Positions 45,430 through 55,922 are shown, counted from the stretch's first letter. The stretch: 64,000 bases of DNA from Devosia epidermidihirudinis (GCF_000971295.1 NZ_LANJ01000045.1:62001-126000); one strand, 5' to 3'. Notes: generated by a model from the sequence alone, not told the origin. Made by a program: numbers and translations.

Positions 45430-46218
45430 ATGCCCTTAAGCCATAACCGCTGGGATCACCGTGCCAAGCTCATGTTCTCCGCCTTGGGCATCCAGCTTCT
45501 GGCTCTTCCAGCGCTGGCGGCTGACCTTCCTGAAGGATTCGTCCGGCTAAGTGCAATTGCGTCTGGTATCGAGCAAGACATCCGCTATTTCGGCAGCCAC
45601 AACTTCGTCGGCCGCCCCATCGACGGCTATGATGCCCATGAATGCATCCTGACCAGAGAGGCCGGAGCGGCCCTGCTGGCGGTCGCCAATGATCTCGAGC
45701 CAGAAGGGCTGGGCCTTAGGCTCTATGATTGCTATCGCCCCGTGCGTGCGGTTGCCGATTTCGCAGCGTGGGCGAACGACATGGATGCGCTGGCGATGCA
45801 GGCGGAGTTTTATCCGCGTATTGACAAGGCCGACCTATTTGACCTCGGCTATATCGCCAATCGATCGGGCCACAGCCGCGGCAGCACCGTGGATCTCGCC
45901 ATCCGCCCCCTCGACCAAGCCTATTCAAACCCCTGGAAAAAGGGCGATGAACTGGCGGATTGCACATTGCCCGAAACCGCGCGCTTTGCCGACGGCATTC
46001 TCGATTTCGGCACGGGCTATGACTGCTTTGACGTGAAGGCACACCATGGCGCCGCAGGTGTCACGCCCACCGCCGCCGCCAACCGGGAAAAGCTGGCTAC
46101 TGTTATGGAGCGCCACGGCTTCAAACGCTACGCCGAGGAATGGTGGCACTACACCTTAGTCGACGAACCATTCCCAGACACATATTTCGAGTTCCCGGTT
46201 ACCGCAGCCACGCCATAG
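45430..46218 (+). CDS. D-alanyl-D-alanine dipeptidase, VanX/DdpX-like (M15D), exported
   Basis: A 262-residue zinc peptidase. The zinc and catalytic motifs are SGHSRGSTVDL (His and Asp ligands) and EEWWHYTL (catalytic Glu, ligand His). The N-terminus carries a signal peptide ending near residue 30 (ALPALA). It therefore splits D-Ala-D-Ala or similar dipeptides in the periplasm, consistent with scavenging of cell-wall peptides rather than vancomycin resistance (no vanA/vanH). The ATG at 45430 has AGGA seven bases upstream. It is separated from the protease by a terminator. Confidence 0.87.
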   Translation: MPLSHNRWDHRAKLMFSALGIQLLALPALAADLPEGFVRLSAIASGIEQDIRYFGSHNFVGRPIDGYDAHECILTREAGAALLAVANDLEPEGLGLRLYDCYRPVRAVADFAAWANDMDALAMQAEFYPRIDKADLFDLGYIANRSGHSRGSTVDLAIRPLDQAYSNPWKKGDELADCTLPETARFADGILDFGTGYDCFDVKAHHGAAGVTPTAAANREKLATVMERHGFKRYAEEWWHYTLVDEPFPDTYFEFPVTAATP

Positions 46219-46250
46219 GTTTGCTAGCAAATTGCGCGAAAGCTGGCCGG

Positions 46251-47108
46251 CTAGCTGATGGCGGTAGGGTGAGTGATGTCGCGGGTGCGTTGTAGCGCTT
46301 CGATGGATTCATCGTAGCTCAGTCGTGCGACGCCTAGGAACAAGCAATCGACGATGCTCAGCTGCGCGATGCGGCTAACCATGGCGCCGGCGCGAAGATG
46401 GCTTTCACGAGCATGGGTCGCCAGAATTTCGTCGGCGGCGTCTGCCAGTGGTGAGTTTGGTGAGCCGGTAATCGCAACAGTCAGCGCCCCGGCCTGCCCG
46501 GCGATCTCAAGGTATCGGACGGTGTCGGGCGTCGCGCCGGAATGGGAGAACCCTATGGCCACGGTGTTGGGTGGGGCCAGCAAGGCTGCCGACCAGGCCT
46601 CGTGCGAGTCCGCCATGACGAAAACGTTGCGTCCGATACGGAACAGCTTGTGGTGCAGATCCTGCGCCACGAAGTGACTGGCGCCGACCCCGAACAGCAG
46701 GATGCGTTGCGCCTTGTCGAGCGCAGTGACGATACGCTCCACGGCTGCAAAATCGAGACTGGAGACAGTTTCCTCGATCGCCATAATTTCGAGCCGGGCC
46801 ACTTTCGAGGCCACCTCCTGCAGCGTGTCCGATTTCGCGATCTCGGCGCCCAGCGTCATTCCTGGTCCAAACTGCGCCTCGCGGCCAAGCTCGGTCGCCA
46901 GCGACATGCGCAATTGCGCATAACCCGTCAGCCCTAATGCCCGACAGAATCGCACCACCGACGCCACTGAGGTGCCACAGGACGCCGCCAGCTCTGAAAT
47001 GGTCTGGTCGAGGACAATAGAGGGATTGGCGCGGATGACGTCGGCAACGCGGCGCATGGTGGGCGTGAAGCTCGCCACCGAATTCTCAATGCTCGACTGA
47101 ATGCCCAA
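46251..47108 (-). CDS. murR: MurR/RpiR family transcriptional regulator
   Basis: A 285-residue protein with an N-terminal RpiR helix-turn-helix (about 15-75, ISELAASCGTSVASVVRFCR) and a C-terminal SIS sugar-phosphate domain (about 120-260, RILLFGVGASHFVAQDLHHKL). In E. coli MurR represses murQP and is released by MurNAc-6-phosphate; divergence from murQ makes the same role likely here. A GTG at 47114 lies only two bases from GGAG, whereas a TTG at 47108 has ideal spacing, so 47108 is chosen. Confidence 0.85.
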   Translation of the reverse strand: MGIQSSIENSVASFTPTMRRVADVIRANPSIVLDQTISELAASCGTSVASVVRFCRALGLTGYAQLRMSLATELGREAQFGPGMTLGAEIAKSDTLQEVASKVARLEIMAIEETVSSLDFAAVERIVTALDKAQRILLFGVGASHFVAQDLHHKLFRIGRNVFVMADSHEAWSAALLAPPNTVAIGFSHSGATPDTVRYLEIAGQAGALTVAITGSPNSPLADAADEILATHARESHLRAGAMVSRIAQLSIVDCLFLGVARLSYDESIEALQRTRDITHPTAIS

Positions 47109-47212
47109 GGTCACGTCTCCACCGCGCTGGATGTACCCCGACTCCGCACTTTTTGGCTAGGGCGGAGTGCTGCGATCTCGGTCACTATGAAACAAATATT
47201 CAGCTGTGACCA

Positions 47213-47256
47213 GATTTCTGAAAATCATTGACAACATGACAGTGAACTTCCTAGGC
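47213..47256 (+). promoter_or_regulatory. murQ promoter and candidate MurR operator
   Basis: TTGACA at 47228-47233 is a perfect -35 box; 17 bases later CTAGGC (47251) is a weak -10. Immediately upstream, GATTTCTGAAAATC (47213-47226) has inverted GATTT/AAATC half-sites, well placed for repressor binding. Confidence 0.5.
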
Positions 47257-47298
47257 TTGGCCCACTCTGCACGAGTATGACAGCATGGAATGGTCCCG

Positions 47299-48237
47299 AT
47301 GAACGCTGAGATAACAGACCGCCGCGCCTTGATGGGCGAACTGGCTCAGCTGGTTTCCGAGGAACGCAATCCAGCCAGCATGAAGATCGACCAGATGTCG
47401 GTACCCGACATCCTTGCGACGATGAGTCGAGAAGACAGCACGGTGGCAGACGCTGTTGCGCGCACCATCCCCGCGATCACTCTTGCCGTCGAAGCAACGG
47501 TTCGGGCGTTCAATGCCGGCGGTCGGCTTGTCTATATGGGCGCAGGCACCAGCGGCCGACTTGGTGTATTGGACGCTTCCGAATGCCCGCCAACTTTTGG
47601 CGTGCCAGCCAGTATGGTTGTCGGACTGATCGCTGGTGGGCCACCTGCCCTGCTCCGCGCCATTGAAGGCGCCGAAGACAGTGCCGAACTCGGTGCCGAA
47701 GATCTCAAGGCCATCAAACTGTCAGCCAATGACGTGCTCGTTGGCATCGCCGTGAGCGGACGCACGCCTTACGTGATTGGCGGGCTGGAATATGCAAATT
47801 CAATTGGCGCGGTCACGGTCGCGCTATCCTGCAACCCCACATCGACCATCGCCGAGATCGCCAACATCGCCATCTCCCCCCTGGTCGGCCCGGAAGTGTT
47901 GACCGGATCCACGCGTCTTAAGTCTGGCACCGCCCAGAAGCTGGTGCTCAACATGCTGACCACAGCCAGCATGATCCGGATCGGCAAGACCTATCAAAAC
48001 CTGATGATCGACCTGCATGCCAGCAATGAAAAGCTGCTGGCGCGCGCCGTTCGCATCGTCATGCAGGCCACGGACTGCACTGCGCAGGAGGCCGAGCATG
48101 CGCTCGAGCTGACCAGCAACGATGTCAAATTGGCCATTTTGGTCCACCTTACCGGCCTCGATGTCGAGGCGGCACGCAACGCACTGCAATCGGCTGGCGG
48201 CTTTTTGCGCCATGCCATTGACGGCAGTGCACCATAG
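47299..48237 (+). CDS. murQ: N-acetylmuramic acid 6-phosphate etherase
   Basis: A 312-residue SIS-domain lyase that removes lactate from MurNAc-6-phosphate to give GlcNAc-6-phosphate in the cytoplasm. Family signatures are [46 protein letters not shown] and [19 protein letters not shown]. The ATG at 47299 is preferred over one at 47290. It is the first gene of a long plus-strand operon with an ABC importer, a serine hydrolase and anmK. Confidence 0.94.
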   Translation: MNAEITDRRALMGELAQLVSEERNPASMKIDQMSVPDILATMSREDSTVADAVARTIPAITLAVEATVRAFNAGGRLVYMGAGTSGRLGVLDASECPPTFGVPASMVVGLIAGGPPALLRAIEGAEDSAELGAEDLKAIKLSANDVLVGIAVSGRTPYVIGGLEYANSIGAVTVALSCNPTSTIAEIANIAISPLVGPEVLTGSTRLKSGTAQKLVLNMLTTASMIRIGKTYQNLMIDLHASNEKLLARAVRIVMQATDCTAQEAEHALELTSNDVKLAILVHLTGLDVEAARNALQSAGGFLRHAIDGSAP

Positions 48238-48285
48238 TTAATTGATGTCTGCCGTGGAGGGCAGGCAGAACTGGAGGGAACGACA

Positions 48286-49806
48286 ATGAATTGGACTCAT
48301 TCGCGCAAACTGGTCACGGGGCTCTTCGTCGCCACCGCGATTTCGACGGCGGCATTCGCCCTGCCCGTCGAGGCTGCAACCCTGCGTATGGCCTGGGCAC
48401 AGGACGCAACCGGGCTCGACCCACACAAGCAGACTGCGTTCTCTTCGCTGCGCCTGCTGGAGCTGATCTATGAGCCATTGGTGCGCCTCGACACCCAGCT
48501 CAACGTGGTTCCAGCGATCGCCGCAAGCTGGGAATTTGCCCCAGACGCCAAGACGCTGACCTTCAAGCTCGATCCAAAAGCCAAGTTCAGCAATGGCGCG
48601 CAGGTCACCCCTGCTGACGTCAAAGCCTCTTTCGAGCGCCTGCTCGACGAAGCCACCGCTGCCGCTGCGCGCTCGAACTTCCTCTCGATCGAGAGCATCG
48701 ACACGCCGGACGCCGAGACCGTTGTGTTCCATCTGAGCACGGCTGACGTGCCGATCCTGGCCTCGATGGCCACGATCAATGCTGCAGTTCTACCTGCGAG
48801 CGAAATCACCGCAGACACGATTGCCACCAAGGCTGTCGGCTCAGGCCCGTTCAAGCTCGACTCCTGGGAGCCAAACGCCAAGGAAGTGCTCAGCGCCAAT
48901 GCGGATTGGGCTGGCGGCAAGCTGGCGATCGACGGCATCGAAGTGACGGTATTGCCAGACGAGACCGCAATTCTTGCCTCGCTGCGCGCCGGCCAGACTG
49001 ACTTCGCGCTGATCAATGACCCACTGGTCGCAACGCTGGTGCCAAACGAGCCAAACCTGCAGCTCAACCGAATTTCCGGCCTTGCCTACAACGTGCTGCA
49101 GCTCAACCCATCGCGCACACCAATGGATAACCTCAAGGTACGTCAGGCCATGTCCTGCGCCATCGACCGTCAGGAAATCGTCGACTCGGCGCTGGCGGGT
49201 GAAGGCAAGGTCACCGGCCCACTGACCGCCCCGGCCTTCGCTGAAGATCCAGACACCCTGTTCTGCTACAAGCAGGACGTGGCCAAGGCCAAGCAGTTGA
49301 TGGAAGAAGCCGGCATGTCCGGTGGCTTCACCGCCAAGGTGATCGCCGCCAATGGCGAGCCACCAGTTGCTGCGTCCGAAGCGCAGGTGCTGCAGGCCCA
49401 GCTGGCTGAAATCGGCGTCAAGCTCGACATCCAGATGATGGAACTGTCGGTCTATGTCGACACCTGGCTCAAGGGTGACTTCGACATGGCTGTTGCCCAG
49501 AACGGTGGCCGCCCAGACCCATATCCAATGTACAACCGCTACTTCACCAAGGACGGCAACCTGCTCCAGGTTTCGAACTTCGTGGACGACACGCTCGACA
49601 GCCTGATGCGTCAGGGCCAGGCCGAGACTGATCCTGCCAAGCGCGTGGAAATCTTCCACCAGTTTGAGCAGCATCTGACTGAGCAGTCGCCATGGCTGTG
49701 GTTGTCGACCTCGTACACCTACACCGCACAGCTCAAGACCGTGACCGGTTTTGAACCATCGCCAACCGGCACACTGTTTGGTCTGACCAAAGTCTCCATC
49801 CAGTAG
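48286..49806 (+). CDS. Peptide-type ABC transporter substrate-binding protein (likely muropeptide-binding)
   Basis: A 506-residue SBP_bac_5 (OppA/DppA/YejA-like) protein with a Sec signal peptide (ending near residue 30, ALPVEA). ATGLDPHKQTAFSSLRLLELIYEPLVRLD is the family start. GGAGGGA stands before the ATG. Position between murQ and the other transporter genes suggests it binds anhydroMurNAc-peptides or MurNAc-peptides, as YepA does in Agrobacterium. The ligand is inference. Confidence 0.88.
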   Translation: MNWTHSRKLVTGLFVATAISTAAFALPVEAATLRMAWAQDATGLDPHKQTAFSSLRLLELIYEPLVRLDTQLNVVPAIAASWEFAPDAKTLTFKLDPKAKFSNGAQVTPADVKASFERLLDEATAAAARSNFLSIESIDTPDAETVVFHLSTADVPILASMATINAAVLPASEITADTIATKAVGSGPFKLDSWEPNAKEVLSANADWAGGKLAIDGIEVTVLPDETAILASLRAGQTDFALINDPLVATLVPNEPNLQLNRISGLAYNVLQLNPSRTPMDNLKVRQAMSCAIDRQEIVDSALAGEGKVTGPLTAPAFAEDPDTLFCYKQDVAKAKQLMEEAGMSGGFTAKVIAANGEPPVAASEAQVLQAQLAEIGVKLDIQMMELSVYVDTWLKGDFDMAVAQNGGRPDPYPMYNRYFTKDGNLLQVSNFVDDTLDSLMRQGQAETDPAKRVEIFHQFEQHLTEQSPWLWLSTSYTYTAQLKTVTGFEPSPTGTLFGLTKVSIQ

Positions 49807-49815
49807 CTTTCAGAC

Positions 49816-49838
49816 GGGGCTGGTCAAAAGCCAGCCCC
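49816..49838 (+). terminator. Hairpin between binding-protein and permease genes
   Basis: GGGGCTGG / CCAGCCCC forms an eight-base perfect stem followed by TTTCTCT, ten bases after the binding-protein stop. In ABC operons such hairpins stabilise the upstream message or cause partial termination, so that binding protein exceeds permease. Confidence 0.8.
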
Positions 49839-49861
49839 TTTCTCTACGAGTACCAGCACCG

Positions 49862-50821
49862 ATGACTTATCTGGCAAAACGCCTACTGACGTTTCCGCTG
49901 ATCCTACTGGGCGTTTCGGTCCTGGTTTTCCTGTCGATCCGCCTGATTCCGGGTGATGCGATTACCGCCATGCTGGGCACGGAAGCCGGTATGCTGACTC
50001 CCGACCAGCGTGCGTCCCTGGCTGCCTATTTCGGCATCGATAAACCTATTTGGTCGCAATATCTGAGCTGGCTCGGCGGCCTGTTCCAGGGCGACCTGGG
50101 CATCTCTAAAATCTACGCCAAGCCCGTCATGACGGTGATCCTTGAGCGCTTCCCTCTGACGCTGGAACTGGCGCTGCTCTCCATGGTGATCGCACTGACG
50201 ATCGGCGTGCCGCTGGGCGTGCTTGCGGCTACTCGCAATGGTCGCCCCAGCGATCTCGGCGTTCGTCTGCTCGCCATGATCGGACAATCCACGCCTAGTT
50301 TCGTGCTTGGCGTGCTGATCATTTTCGTGCTGTCGGTCTATTTCGGCTTCGTGCCAGCAATGGGCACTTTCACCCCGCTGTTTCAGGACCCTCTGGCCAA
50401 TCTTGGTCAGTTGATTTTCCCCGCGATTACACTGGGCTTTGCCTTTGCGGCATCGGTCACCCGTATTTCGCGCTCCGCCATGCTCGACGTGCTGAGCGAG
50501 GACTATGTCCGCACAGCTCGCGCTAAGGGCGTTTCGACGATGAGTGTCGTCTGGCACCATGCGCTACCCAACGCGCTCATCCCTGTCGTGACCCTGTCGG
50601 GGGTCGAGTTCGGCTATCTGCTGGGCGGCGCCGTCATCGTCGAACAGATTTTTGCGCTGCCGGGCCTCGGCCGACTGGTCCTCGATGCCATTGGTCAGCG
50701 CGACTATGCCTTGGTGCAGGGCACCGTCCTTTTCATCGCGTTCAACTTCCTGGTGGTCAATCTGCTCGTCGACCTCGCTTATGCCGTGCTCGATCCCCGT
50801 ATTCGTCTGGGAGGTCGCTGA
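49862..50821 (+). CDS. ABC transporter permease (DppB/OppB/YejB type)
   Basis: A 319-residue membrane protein with about six segments. The N-terminal segment AKRLLTFPLILLGVSVLVFL, the loop RLIPGDA and the EAA-type loop MLDVLSEDYVRTARAKGVS identify the DppB group. It forms the inner-membrane channel with the next gene product. The 56-base gap from the binding protein holds a hairpin. Its stop overlaps the next start by one base (TGATG). Confidence 0.92.
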   Translation: MTYLAKRLLTFPLILLGVSVLVFLSIRLIPGDAITAMLGTEAGMLTPDQRASLAAYFGIDKPIWSQYLSWLGGLFQGDLGISKIYAKPVMTVILERFPLTLELALLSMVIALTIGVPLGVLAATRNGRPSDLGVRLLAMIGQSTPSFVLGVLIIFVLSVYFGFVPAMGTFTPLFQDPLANLGQLIFPAITLGFAFAASVTRISRSAMLDVLSEDYVRTARAKGVSTMSVVWHHALPNALIPVVTLSGVEFGYLLGGAVIVEQIFALPGLGRLVLDAIGQRDYALVQGTVLFIAFNFLVVNLLVDLAYAVLDPRIRLGGR

Positions 50822-51660
50822 TGCGCATTCTTTCCGCCCTGTTCCGCCACCCATCGGGCCGCATTGGCGTCATCATCATCGGCCTCTACCTGCTCGCAGC
50901 CTTGCTGGCGGCGCTTGGGCTGACCCCGCATAACGCCCTCAAGATGTTTGCCATCGACCGCATGAAGCCACCGAGCTCCACCTACTGGATGGGCACGGAC
51001 CTGTTGGGCCGCGACACGTTCAGCCGGCTCATGCTGGGCATTGGCCAGTCGCTGAATATTGCCTTTGCCGCCGTGGCTTGCGCCGCGCTGGCCGGCACCA
51101 CGATCGGGCTGCTGTCGGCTTGGTGGGGCGCCCCGTGGGACGGGCTCATGATGCGGATCATGGATGTCCTCCTGGCTTTCCCCGCCATCCTCCTGGCGCT
51201 GCTGATCATCGCCATTGTCGGTCCCGGCACCTTCACCAGCGTCACGGCTATCGCCATCGTCTACACGCCGATCTTTGCGCGTGTGGTGCGCGGCCCTGCC
51301 CTTTCGCTCAAGCAGCGCGACTTCGTCGATGCGGCACGCACCTTTGGCAGCTCGCAGCGCTATGTGTTGACCCGCCACCTGCTGCTTAACCTGGTTGCGC
51401 CACTTGCCGTGCAGGTGACGCTGGCCCTGGCTTGGGCCCTGCTCACCGAAGCTGGTCTGTCCTTCCTCGGTCTCGGCACCCAGCCGCCTACGCCGTCGCT
51501 CGGCCTGATGCTGGCAGAAAGCAAGAACCTGATGCAGCAGGCACCTTGGCTCATGCTGTTCCCAGCGCTGACCATTATGCTGGGCATTTTGGGCTTCAAC
51601 CTGACCGGTGACGCACTACGCGATATTCTTGATCCTCGCACGCAAGGGAGGACAGCATGA
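50821..51660 (+). CDS. ABC transporter permease (DppC/OppC/YejE type)
   Basis: A 279-residue permease. HPSGRIGVIIIGLYLLAALLA is the first membrane helix, HWxGTD-like YWMGTDLLGRDTFSRLMLGI and the EAA loop SLKQRDFVDAARTFGSS follow. It is paired with the upstream permease and overlaps the ATPase gene by four bases (ATGA), so stoichiometric translation is expected. Confidence 0.92.
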   Translation: MRILSALFRHPSGRIGVIIIGLYLLAALLAALGLTPHNALKMFAIDRMKPPSSTYWMGTDLLGRDTFSRLMLGIGQSLNIAFAAVACAALAGTTIGLLSAWWGAPWDGLMMRIMDVLLAFPAILLALLIIAIVGPGTFTSVTAIAIVYTPIFARVVRGPALSLKQRDFVDAARTFGSSQRYVLTRHLLLNLVAPLAVQVTLALAWALLTEAGLSFLGLGTQPPTPSLGLMLAESKNLMQQAPWLMLFPALTIMLGILGFNLTGDALRDILDPRTQGRTA

Positions 51661-53387
51661 CCCCTTTGCTTTCCGTTCGTGATCTCCGTGTCGGCTTTGG
51701 CAGCGATCCCGTTGCCAATGAAGTCGTGCGCGGCGTCAGTTTTGACCTCGCCGCGGGCCAGACCTTGGGCATTGTCGGCGAAAGCGGCTCGGGTAAGTCG
51801 GTGACGGCTCTCTCGATCAACCGCCTTGTCGATTTCGGCGGCGGCCGCATCACCTCCGGCTCGATTATGCTGCAGCGCGCTGATGGCACGGCACTCGACG
51901 TCACTGGAGCAAATGAACACGCCCTGCGCCATGTGCGCGGTCGTGACGTCGGCATGATCTTCCAGGAGCCGATGACCTCGCTGAACCCGGTCCACACGAT
52001 TGGGGCGCAGATCGAAGAAGCATTGCGCATCAATCGCGGGCTCCGCGGGCAGGCTGCGCGTAACGGCGCGCTGGCCATGCTCGACCGCGTGCGTATTCCC
52101 GACGCCAAATCGCGCATGGGCTACTACCCGCACCAGTTGTCGGGCGGCATGCGTCAACGCGTGATGATCGCCATGGCCCTGGCCAGCAGTCCACGACTGC
52201 TCATTGCCGATGAGCCGACCACCGCGCTCGACGTGACAGTACAGGCCCAGATCATGGCACTGCTCGCTGAACTTCGCGATGAAACCGGCATGGCGATGAT
52301 CTTCATAACCCATGATATTGGCCTCGTCGCCGGCATAGCCGACCGTATCATGGTGATGCAGAGCGGGCTGGTTGTGGAACAGGGTGACACCGCAACGGTG
52401 CTCGATACCCCACAACACGACTATACCAGGCATCTGCTGAGCGCCGTGCCGCATTTTACCGCCGGCCGCGCCACACGCACCGATAGCCCCCGTACCGAGG
52501 ATAGCGATCCGGTCATCACTGTTGATGATCTCGTGGTGCGCTTTTCGATTGGCCGTGGCCTGTTTGGTTCCAAGGGCGCTGTTCACGCCGTGGACGGCGT
52601 CGATTTCGACCTGATGCCCGGGGAAACCCTGGGCATTGTGGGTGAAAGTGGCTCTGGTAAATCGACGACTGCGCGCGCGGTTCTCGATCTCAATGCGCGC
52701 AAACGCGGACAGATCACCGTCCGATCGAGCCGTTCGCGTCGGCCGATCCAGATGGTGTTTCAGGACCCGTTCGCTTCCCTCAATCCTCGCCTCAATGTCG
52801 AAGCGTTGCTGGCAGAGCCTGCAATTGCCAATGGTCAGCACAAGGATGAGGCCCTGCGCGAGCGGATGAAATTCCTGCTCAACCGCGTCGGTCTGCCCGA
52901 AGATGCATTGACGCGCTATCCGCACCAGTTCTCAGGCGGCCAGCGGCAGCGCCTCTGCATTGCCCGCGCGTTGATGCTGAACCCCGAAGTGGTCGTCCTC
53001 GACGAAGCCGTGTCAGCGCTCGATGTGTCGGTACAGGCCAAGGTGCTGGACCTTCTGATCGATTTGCAGCGCGAGTTCGGCCTGGCCTATCTGTTCATCT
53101 CCCATGACATGGCCGTGGTCGAGCGCATTGCCCATCGCATTGCGGTGATGTTTGCCGGCCAGATCGTTGAAATCGGCGCAGCGCAGGCTGTGCTGTCCGA
53201 CCCACAGCATTCTTATACGAAGCGCCTGATCTCTGCTGTCCCAGCCGTGGAGCGACGCAACCAGCACTTTGCCATCGACACCACGCAGGTCCCTTCCCTG
53301 CTGCGTCCGGTGGGCTATGAGCCACCTAAGGCACAGTGGCGTCAGGCAGGACCCGATCATCACGTCAGGCTGGAGGCCGTTTCGTGA
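51657..53387 (+). CDS. ABC transporter ATPase with two fused ABC domains (DppD-DppF / YejF type)
   Basis: A 576-residue protein with two complete nucleotide-binding domains. First half: Walker A GESGSGKS near residue 41, signature LSGGMRQR, Walker [13 protein letters not shown]. Second half: GESGSGKST near 328, [27 protein letters not shown]. Fusion of both ATPases, as in YejF and GsiA, makes this a complete one-binding-protein, two-permease, one-ATPase importer. It overlaps its neighbours at both ends (ATGA, GTGA). Confidence 0.94.
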   Translation: MTPLLSVRDLRVGFGSDPVANEVVRGVSFDLAAGQTLGIVGESGSGKSVTALSINRLVDFGGGRITSGSIMLQRADGTALDVTGANEHALRHVRGRDVGMIFQEPMTSLNPVHTIGAQIEEALRINRGLRGQAARNGALAMLDRVRIPDAKSRMGYYPHQLSGGMRQRVMIAMALASSPRLLIADEPTTALDVTVQAQIMALLAELRDETGMAMIFITHDIGLVAGIADRIMVMQSGLVVEQGDTATVLDTPQHDYTRHLLSAVPHFTAGRATRTDSPRTEDSDPVITVDDLVVRFSIGRGLFGSKGAVHAVDGVDFDLMPGETLGIVGESGSGKSTTARAVLDLNARKRGQITVRSSRSRRPIQMVFQDPFASLNPRLNVEALLAEPAIANGQHKDEALRERMKFLLNRVGLPEDALTRYPHQFSGGQRQRLCIARALMLNPEVVVLDEAVSALDVSVQAKVLDLLIDLQREFGLAYLFISHDMAVVERIAHRIAVMFAGQIVEIGAAQAVLSDPQHSYTKRLISAVPAVERRNQHFAIDTTQVPSLLRPVGYEPPKAQWRQAGPDHHVRLEAVS

Positions 53388-54376
53388 GCACTGTTGACGC
53401 GCAGCTTGACCGGGCCTTTGAGCCGGTGGCCAAGGCCATCGAATCTGGTCGCATTCCCGGTGGAGTGCTGGGCGTCATCGATCGACATGGCAATCGCGCA
53501 GTGCGCGCTATCGGCCACGCACAGATCATTCCGGTGCACCGCCCCATGGAGAAGGACACTTGGTTCGATCTGGCATCGCTGACCAAGGTTCTGTTCACGA
53601 CGCCACGCATTCTGGCGCTGGCCGAGGCAGGCCACATCGATCTTGATGATCCACTGACCAGCGTCCTGCCCGATTTCCGGCAGTACAACCCGGACAATTG
53701 GGAACGCAAGGTGACGTTCCGCCAGTGCCTCGGCCACCAGACGCCGTTCCCGGCGGTCTTTCCCATCTACACCTATGGCCGGGATGCCGATCTGCTGCGC
53801 GCCTTCGTGCTGCAACACCAGTGGGAAGCTGGCCCTTCGGTCTATTCAGACATCAATTTCATCCTGCTCGGCCTCGCTCTGGAACGGCTCGACGGCCAGA
53901 CCATCCGCGACTTCGATGCGGGTCCTGGTTTTGCCTGGTCGGCCGCCCCGGGGCGCTCTGCGGCGACCGAGCTTGACACTTGGCGACACCGTGTCCTCGT
54001 CGGTGAAGTCCATGACGACAACTGCTCGGCCCTGGCCGGAGCAGGCCATGCGGGTCTGTTCGGCACGGCCGATGCCGTCCTCGACTTTGCCAGCGAGCGT
54101 CTAGCCGACAGCGGCGCGGACGCGCTGATCCGCATGCCGCTCTCGGCGCGGCGCACCCACGGTTGGGAACGCCCCTATGAGGGCTGGTCGGGCGGCGAGT
54201 TCTGCTCAAGCGATACCATCGGCCATACCGGGTTTACCGGCACAGGCCTGTGGATCGACTTTGCCCGGGGCCATGCCTGGACGCTGCTGACCAACCGCAT
54301 TCATCCCACGCGCCATTTCGACAGCGGGATCATCCAGCTGCGCCGCGCCGTGGGCGACCTGATCAACAAACACTAG
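53384..54376 (+). CDS. Serine hydrolase of the beta-lactamase fold, candidate cytoplasmic muropeptide amidase
   Basis: A 330-residue class C beta-lactamase-like protein. Ser65-x-x-Lys68 (SLTK), Tyr154-Ser-Asp (YSD) and the HTGFTG box correspond to the three active-site motifs. The GTG at 53384 overlaps the ATPase stop (GTGA) and has GGAGG seven bases upstream. In Bacillus subtilis a beta-lactamase-fold protein in the murQRP cluster (AmiE/YbbE) is an N-acetylmuramyl-L-alanine amidase. The same reaction would fit here, but this protein has no signal peptide and would act in the cytoplasm on imported substrate. Confidence 0.82.
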   Translation: MSTVDAQLDRAFEPVAKAIESGRIPGGVLGVIDRHGNRAVRAIGHAQIIPVHRPMEKDTWFDLASLTKVLFTTPRILALAEAGHIDLDDPLTSVLPDFRQYNPDNWERKVTFRQCLGHQTPFPAVFPIYTYGRDADLLRAFVLQHQWEAGPSVYSDINFILLGLALERLDGQTIRDFDAGPGFAWSAAPGRSAATELDTWRHRVLVGEVHDDNCSALAGAGHAGLFGTADAVLDFASERLADSGADALIRMPLSARRTHGWERPYEGWSGGEFCSSDTIGHTGFTGTGLWIDFARGHAWTLLTNRIHPTRHFDSGIIQLRRAVGDLINKH

Positions 54377-54385
54377 GAGTGCATG

Positions 54386-55507
54386 ATGGAGCCGATCTGG
54401 GCCGTTGGGCTGATGACGGGAACCGTGCTCGATGGCTATATCGATGTGGCGCTGCTGCGCACCGATGGCGAGACCATTACAAGTTTCGGCAAATATACCC
54501 TTGCCCCCTATCCACAATCGATCCGCACGCTGCTCGAGGACACCCTCGATCAGGCCCGCAAGTGGAACTTTGATGGTCCCGAGCCCGCGATTTTTGCCGA
54601 GGCCGAAGAGGCCATCACCCGGGCCCAGTCGACCGCCGTCGCCAATCTCATCGCAGACGCGGGCCTTACCCCAGCCGACATAGGCATCGTCGGTTTCCAC
54701 GGCCAGTCGGTGCTGCATCGCGCGCCCCAGCCGGGCCGCATCGGCGCCACCCGCCAGCTGGGTAATGGCCAGTTGATGGAAGACCTTTTGGACATTCGCG
54801 TCGCCTATGATTTCCGCTCGGCCGACGTACAGGCGGGCGGACAAGGCGCGCCCCTGGCCGCGCTCTACCATCAGGCTCTGCTGCGGACCATTGATGCGAC
54901 CGATGGCAAGACCGCCGTGCTCAATCTGGGCGGCGTGGCCAATATCACCTGGTGGGATGGCAAGGATCAGCTGATCGCTTTTGACGTTGGCCCTGCCAAT
55001 GCGCCGATCAATGACTTCATCCGGGCGCTCGGGCTGGGCGATATGGATCGCGACGGCAAGATGGCGCTGCGCGGCACGGTCGACGAACCCCGTCTTGCCC
55101 GCCTGCTGACCCACCCCTATCTCAGCGCCCCCTATCCGAAATCGCTGGATCGCTTCGACTTCCTGGCCAGTATGGCCGATGGCCTCGGGCCCGATGATGG
55201 CGCTGCAACGCTGACCGCCTTCACCACCAGTGCAGTCGGTAAGGCGCTCGACCTCTTGCCAACGCGCCCCGAAAAGCTCGTGGTCTGCGGCGGTGGCCGG
55301 CATAACCCAGCCATCATGGCGATGCTCGGGACCCGCGCCGGCGTCACGGCAGTCTCTGCAGACAGCCTCGGCTGGCGCGGTGACGCTATCGAGGCGGAGT
55401 GCTTCGCGTTTCTTGCCGTGCGTGTGCTGCGCGGATTGCCGATCAGCTTCCCCACCACGACTGGCGCGCCCCAGCCAATGACTGGCGGCCGGCTCAGCCA
55501 TGGCTGA
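54386..55507 (+). CDS. anmK: Anhydro-N-acetylmuramic acid kinase
   Basis: A 373-residue sugar kinase that opens the 1,6-anhydro ring and phosphorylates, giving MurNAc-6-phosphate for Mur[18 protein letters not shown] is the N-terminal phosphate loop in its rhizobial form. [23 protein letters not shown] and [15 protein letters not shown] are the other family motifs. AGGAG lies six bases before the ATG at 54386 (three before the ATG at 54383), so the second is chosen. It shows that the imported ligand carries anhydroMurNAc. Confidence 0.94.
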   Translation: MEPIWAVGLMTGTVLDGYIDVALLRTDGETITSFGKYTLAPYPQSIRTLLEDTLDQARKWNFDGPEPAIFAEAEEAITRAQSTAVANLIADAGLTPADIGIVGFHGQSVLHRAPQPGRIGATRQLGNGQLMEDLLDIRVAYDFRSADVQAGGQGAPLAALYHQALLRTIDATDGKTAVLNLGGVANITWWDGKDQLIAFDVGPANAPINDFIRALGLGDMDRDGKMALRGTVDEPRLARLLTHPYLSAPYPKSLDRFDFLASMADGLGPDDGAATLTAFTTSAVGKALDLLPTRPEKLVVCGGGRHNPAIMAMLGTRAGVTAVSADSLGWRGDAIEAECFAFLAVRVLRGLPISFPTTTGAPQPMTGGRLSHG

Positions 55508-55922
55508 GCTCACCGTAACGCTCACCAACAATCCTGCCCCCAACGATCTGCAGCAGATCGGGGACAGTCTGACTGCGTTTAATACCAGCGATGTCGGACC
55601 ATCGGGGCGCGAGCCCATCGCCGTTCTGGTGCATTCTGAGGGTGCGTTGGTGGCGGGGCTTTCAGGCTACACGGCCTGGGGCTGGCTCTATGTGCAATGG
55701 CTGTGGATCGACGAGCGTTTTCGCGGCCAAAAGCTAGCCGCGCGCCTATTGGCCGACGCCGAAAACGAGGCACGGGCCCGCAAGTGCCATGGCGCCTATA
55801 TCGACACGTTCAGCCCGCAGGCGCTGCATGTCTATCAGAAAACCGGATATACCGTGTTCGGCACTCTGCCTGACTTCCCACCGGGCCGCACCCGCAGTTT
55901 CCTCTCCAAGAGTATAGTCTAA
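55500..55922 (+). CDS. GNAT family N-acetyltransferase of the mur operon
   Basis: A 140-residue GNAT enzyme. The acetyl-CoA loop is [20 protein letters not shown] and the C-terminal element [14 protein letters not shown]. It overlaps anmK by eight bases and ends on the start of the next gene (TAATG), so it is part of the operon. Acetylation of an amino sugar or of a released peptide is conceivable, but nothing in the sequence fixes the substrate. Confidence 0.85.
   Translation: MAELTVTLTNNPAPNDLQQIGDSLTAFNTSDVGPSGREPIAVLVHSEGALVAGLSGYTAWGWLYVQWLWIDERFRGQKLAARLLADAENEARARKCHGAYIDTFSPQALHVYQKTGYTVFGTLPDFPPGRTRSFLSKSIV

Noticed and set aside
45430..46218. Vancomycin resistance from the VanX-like gene
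   Set aside because: There is no vanA or vanH, and the protein is exported; a scavenging dipeptidase is a better fit.
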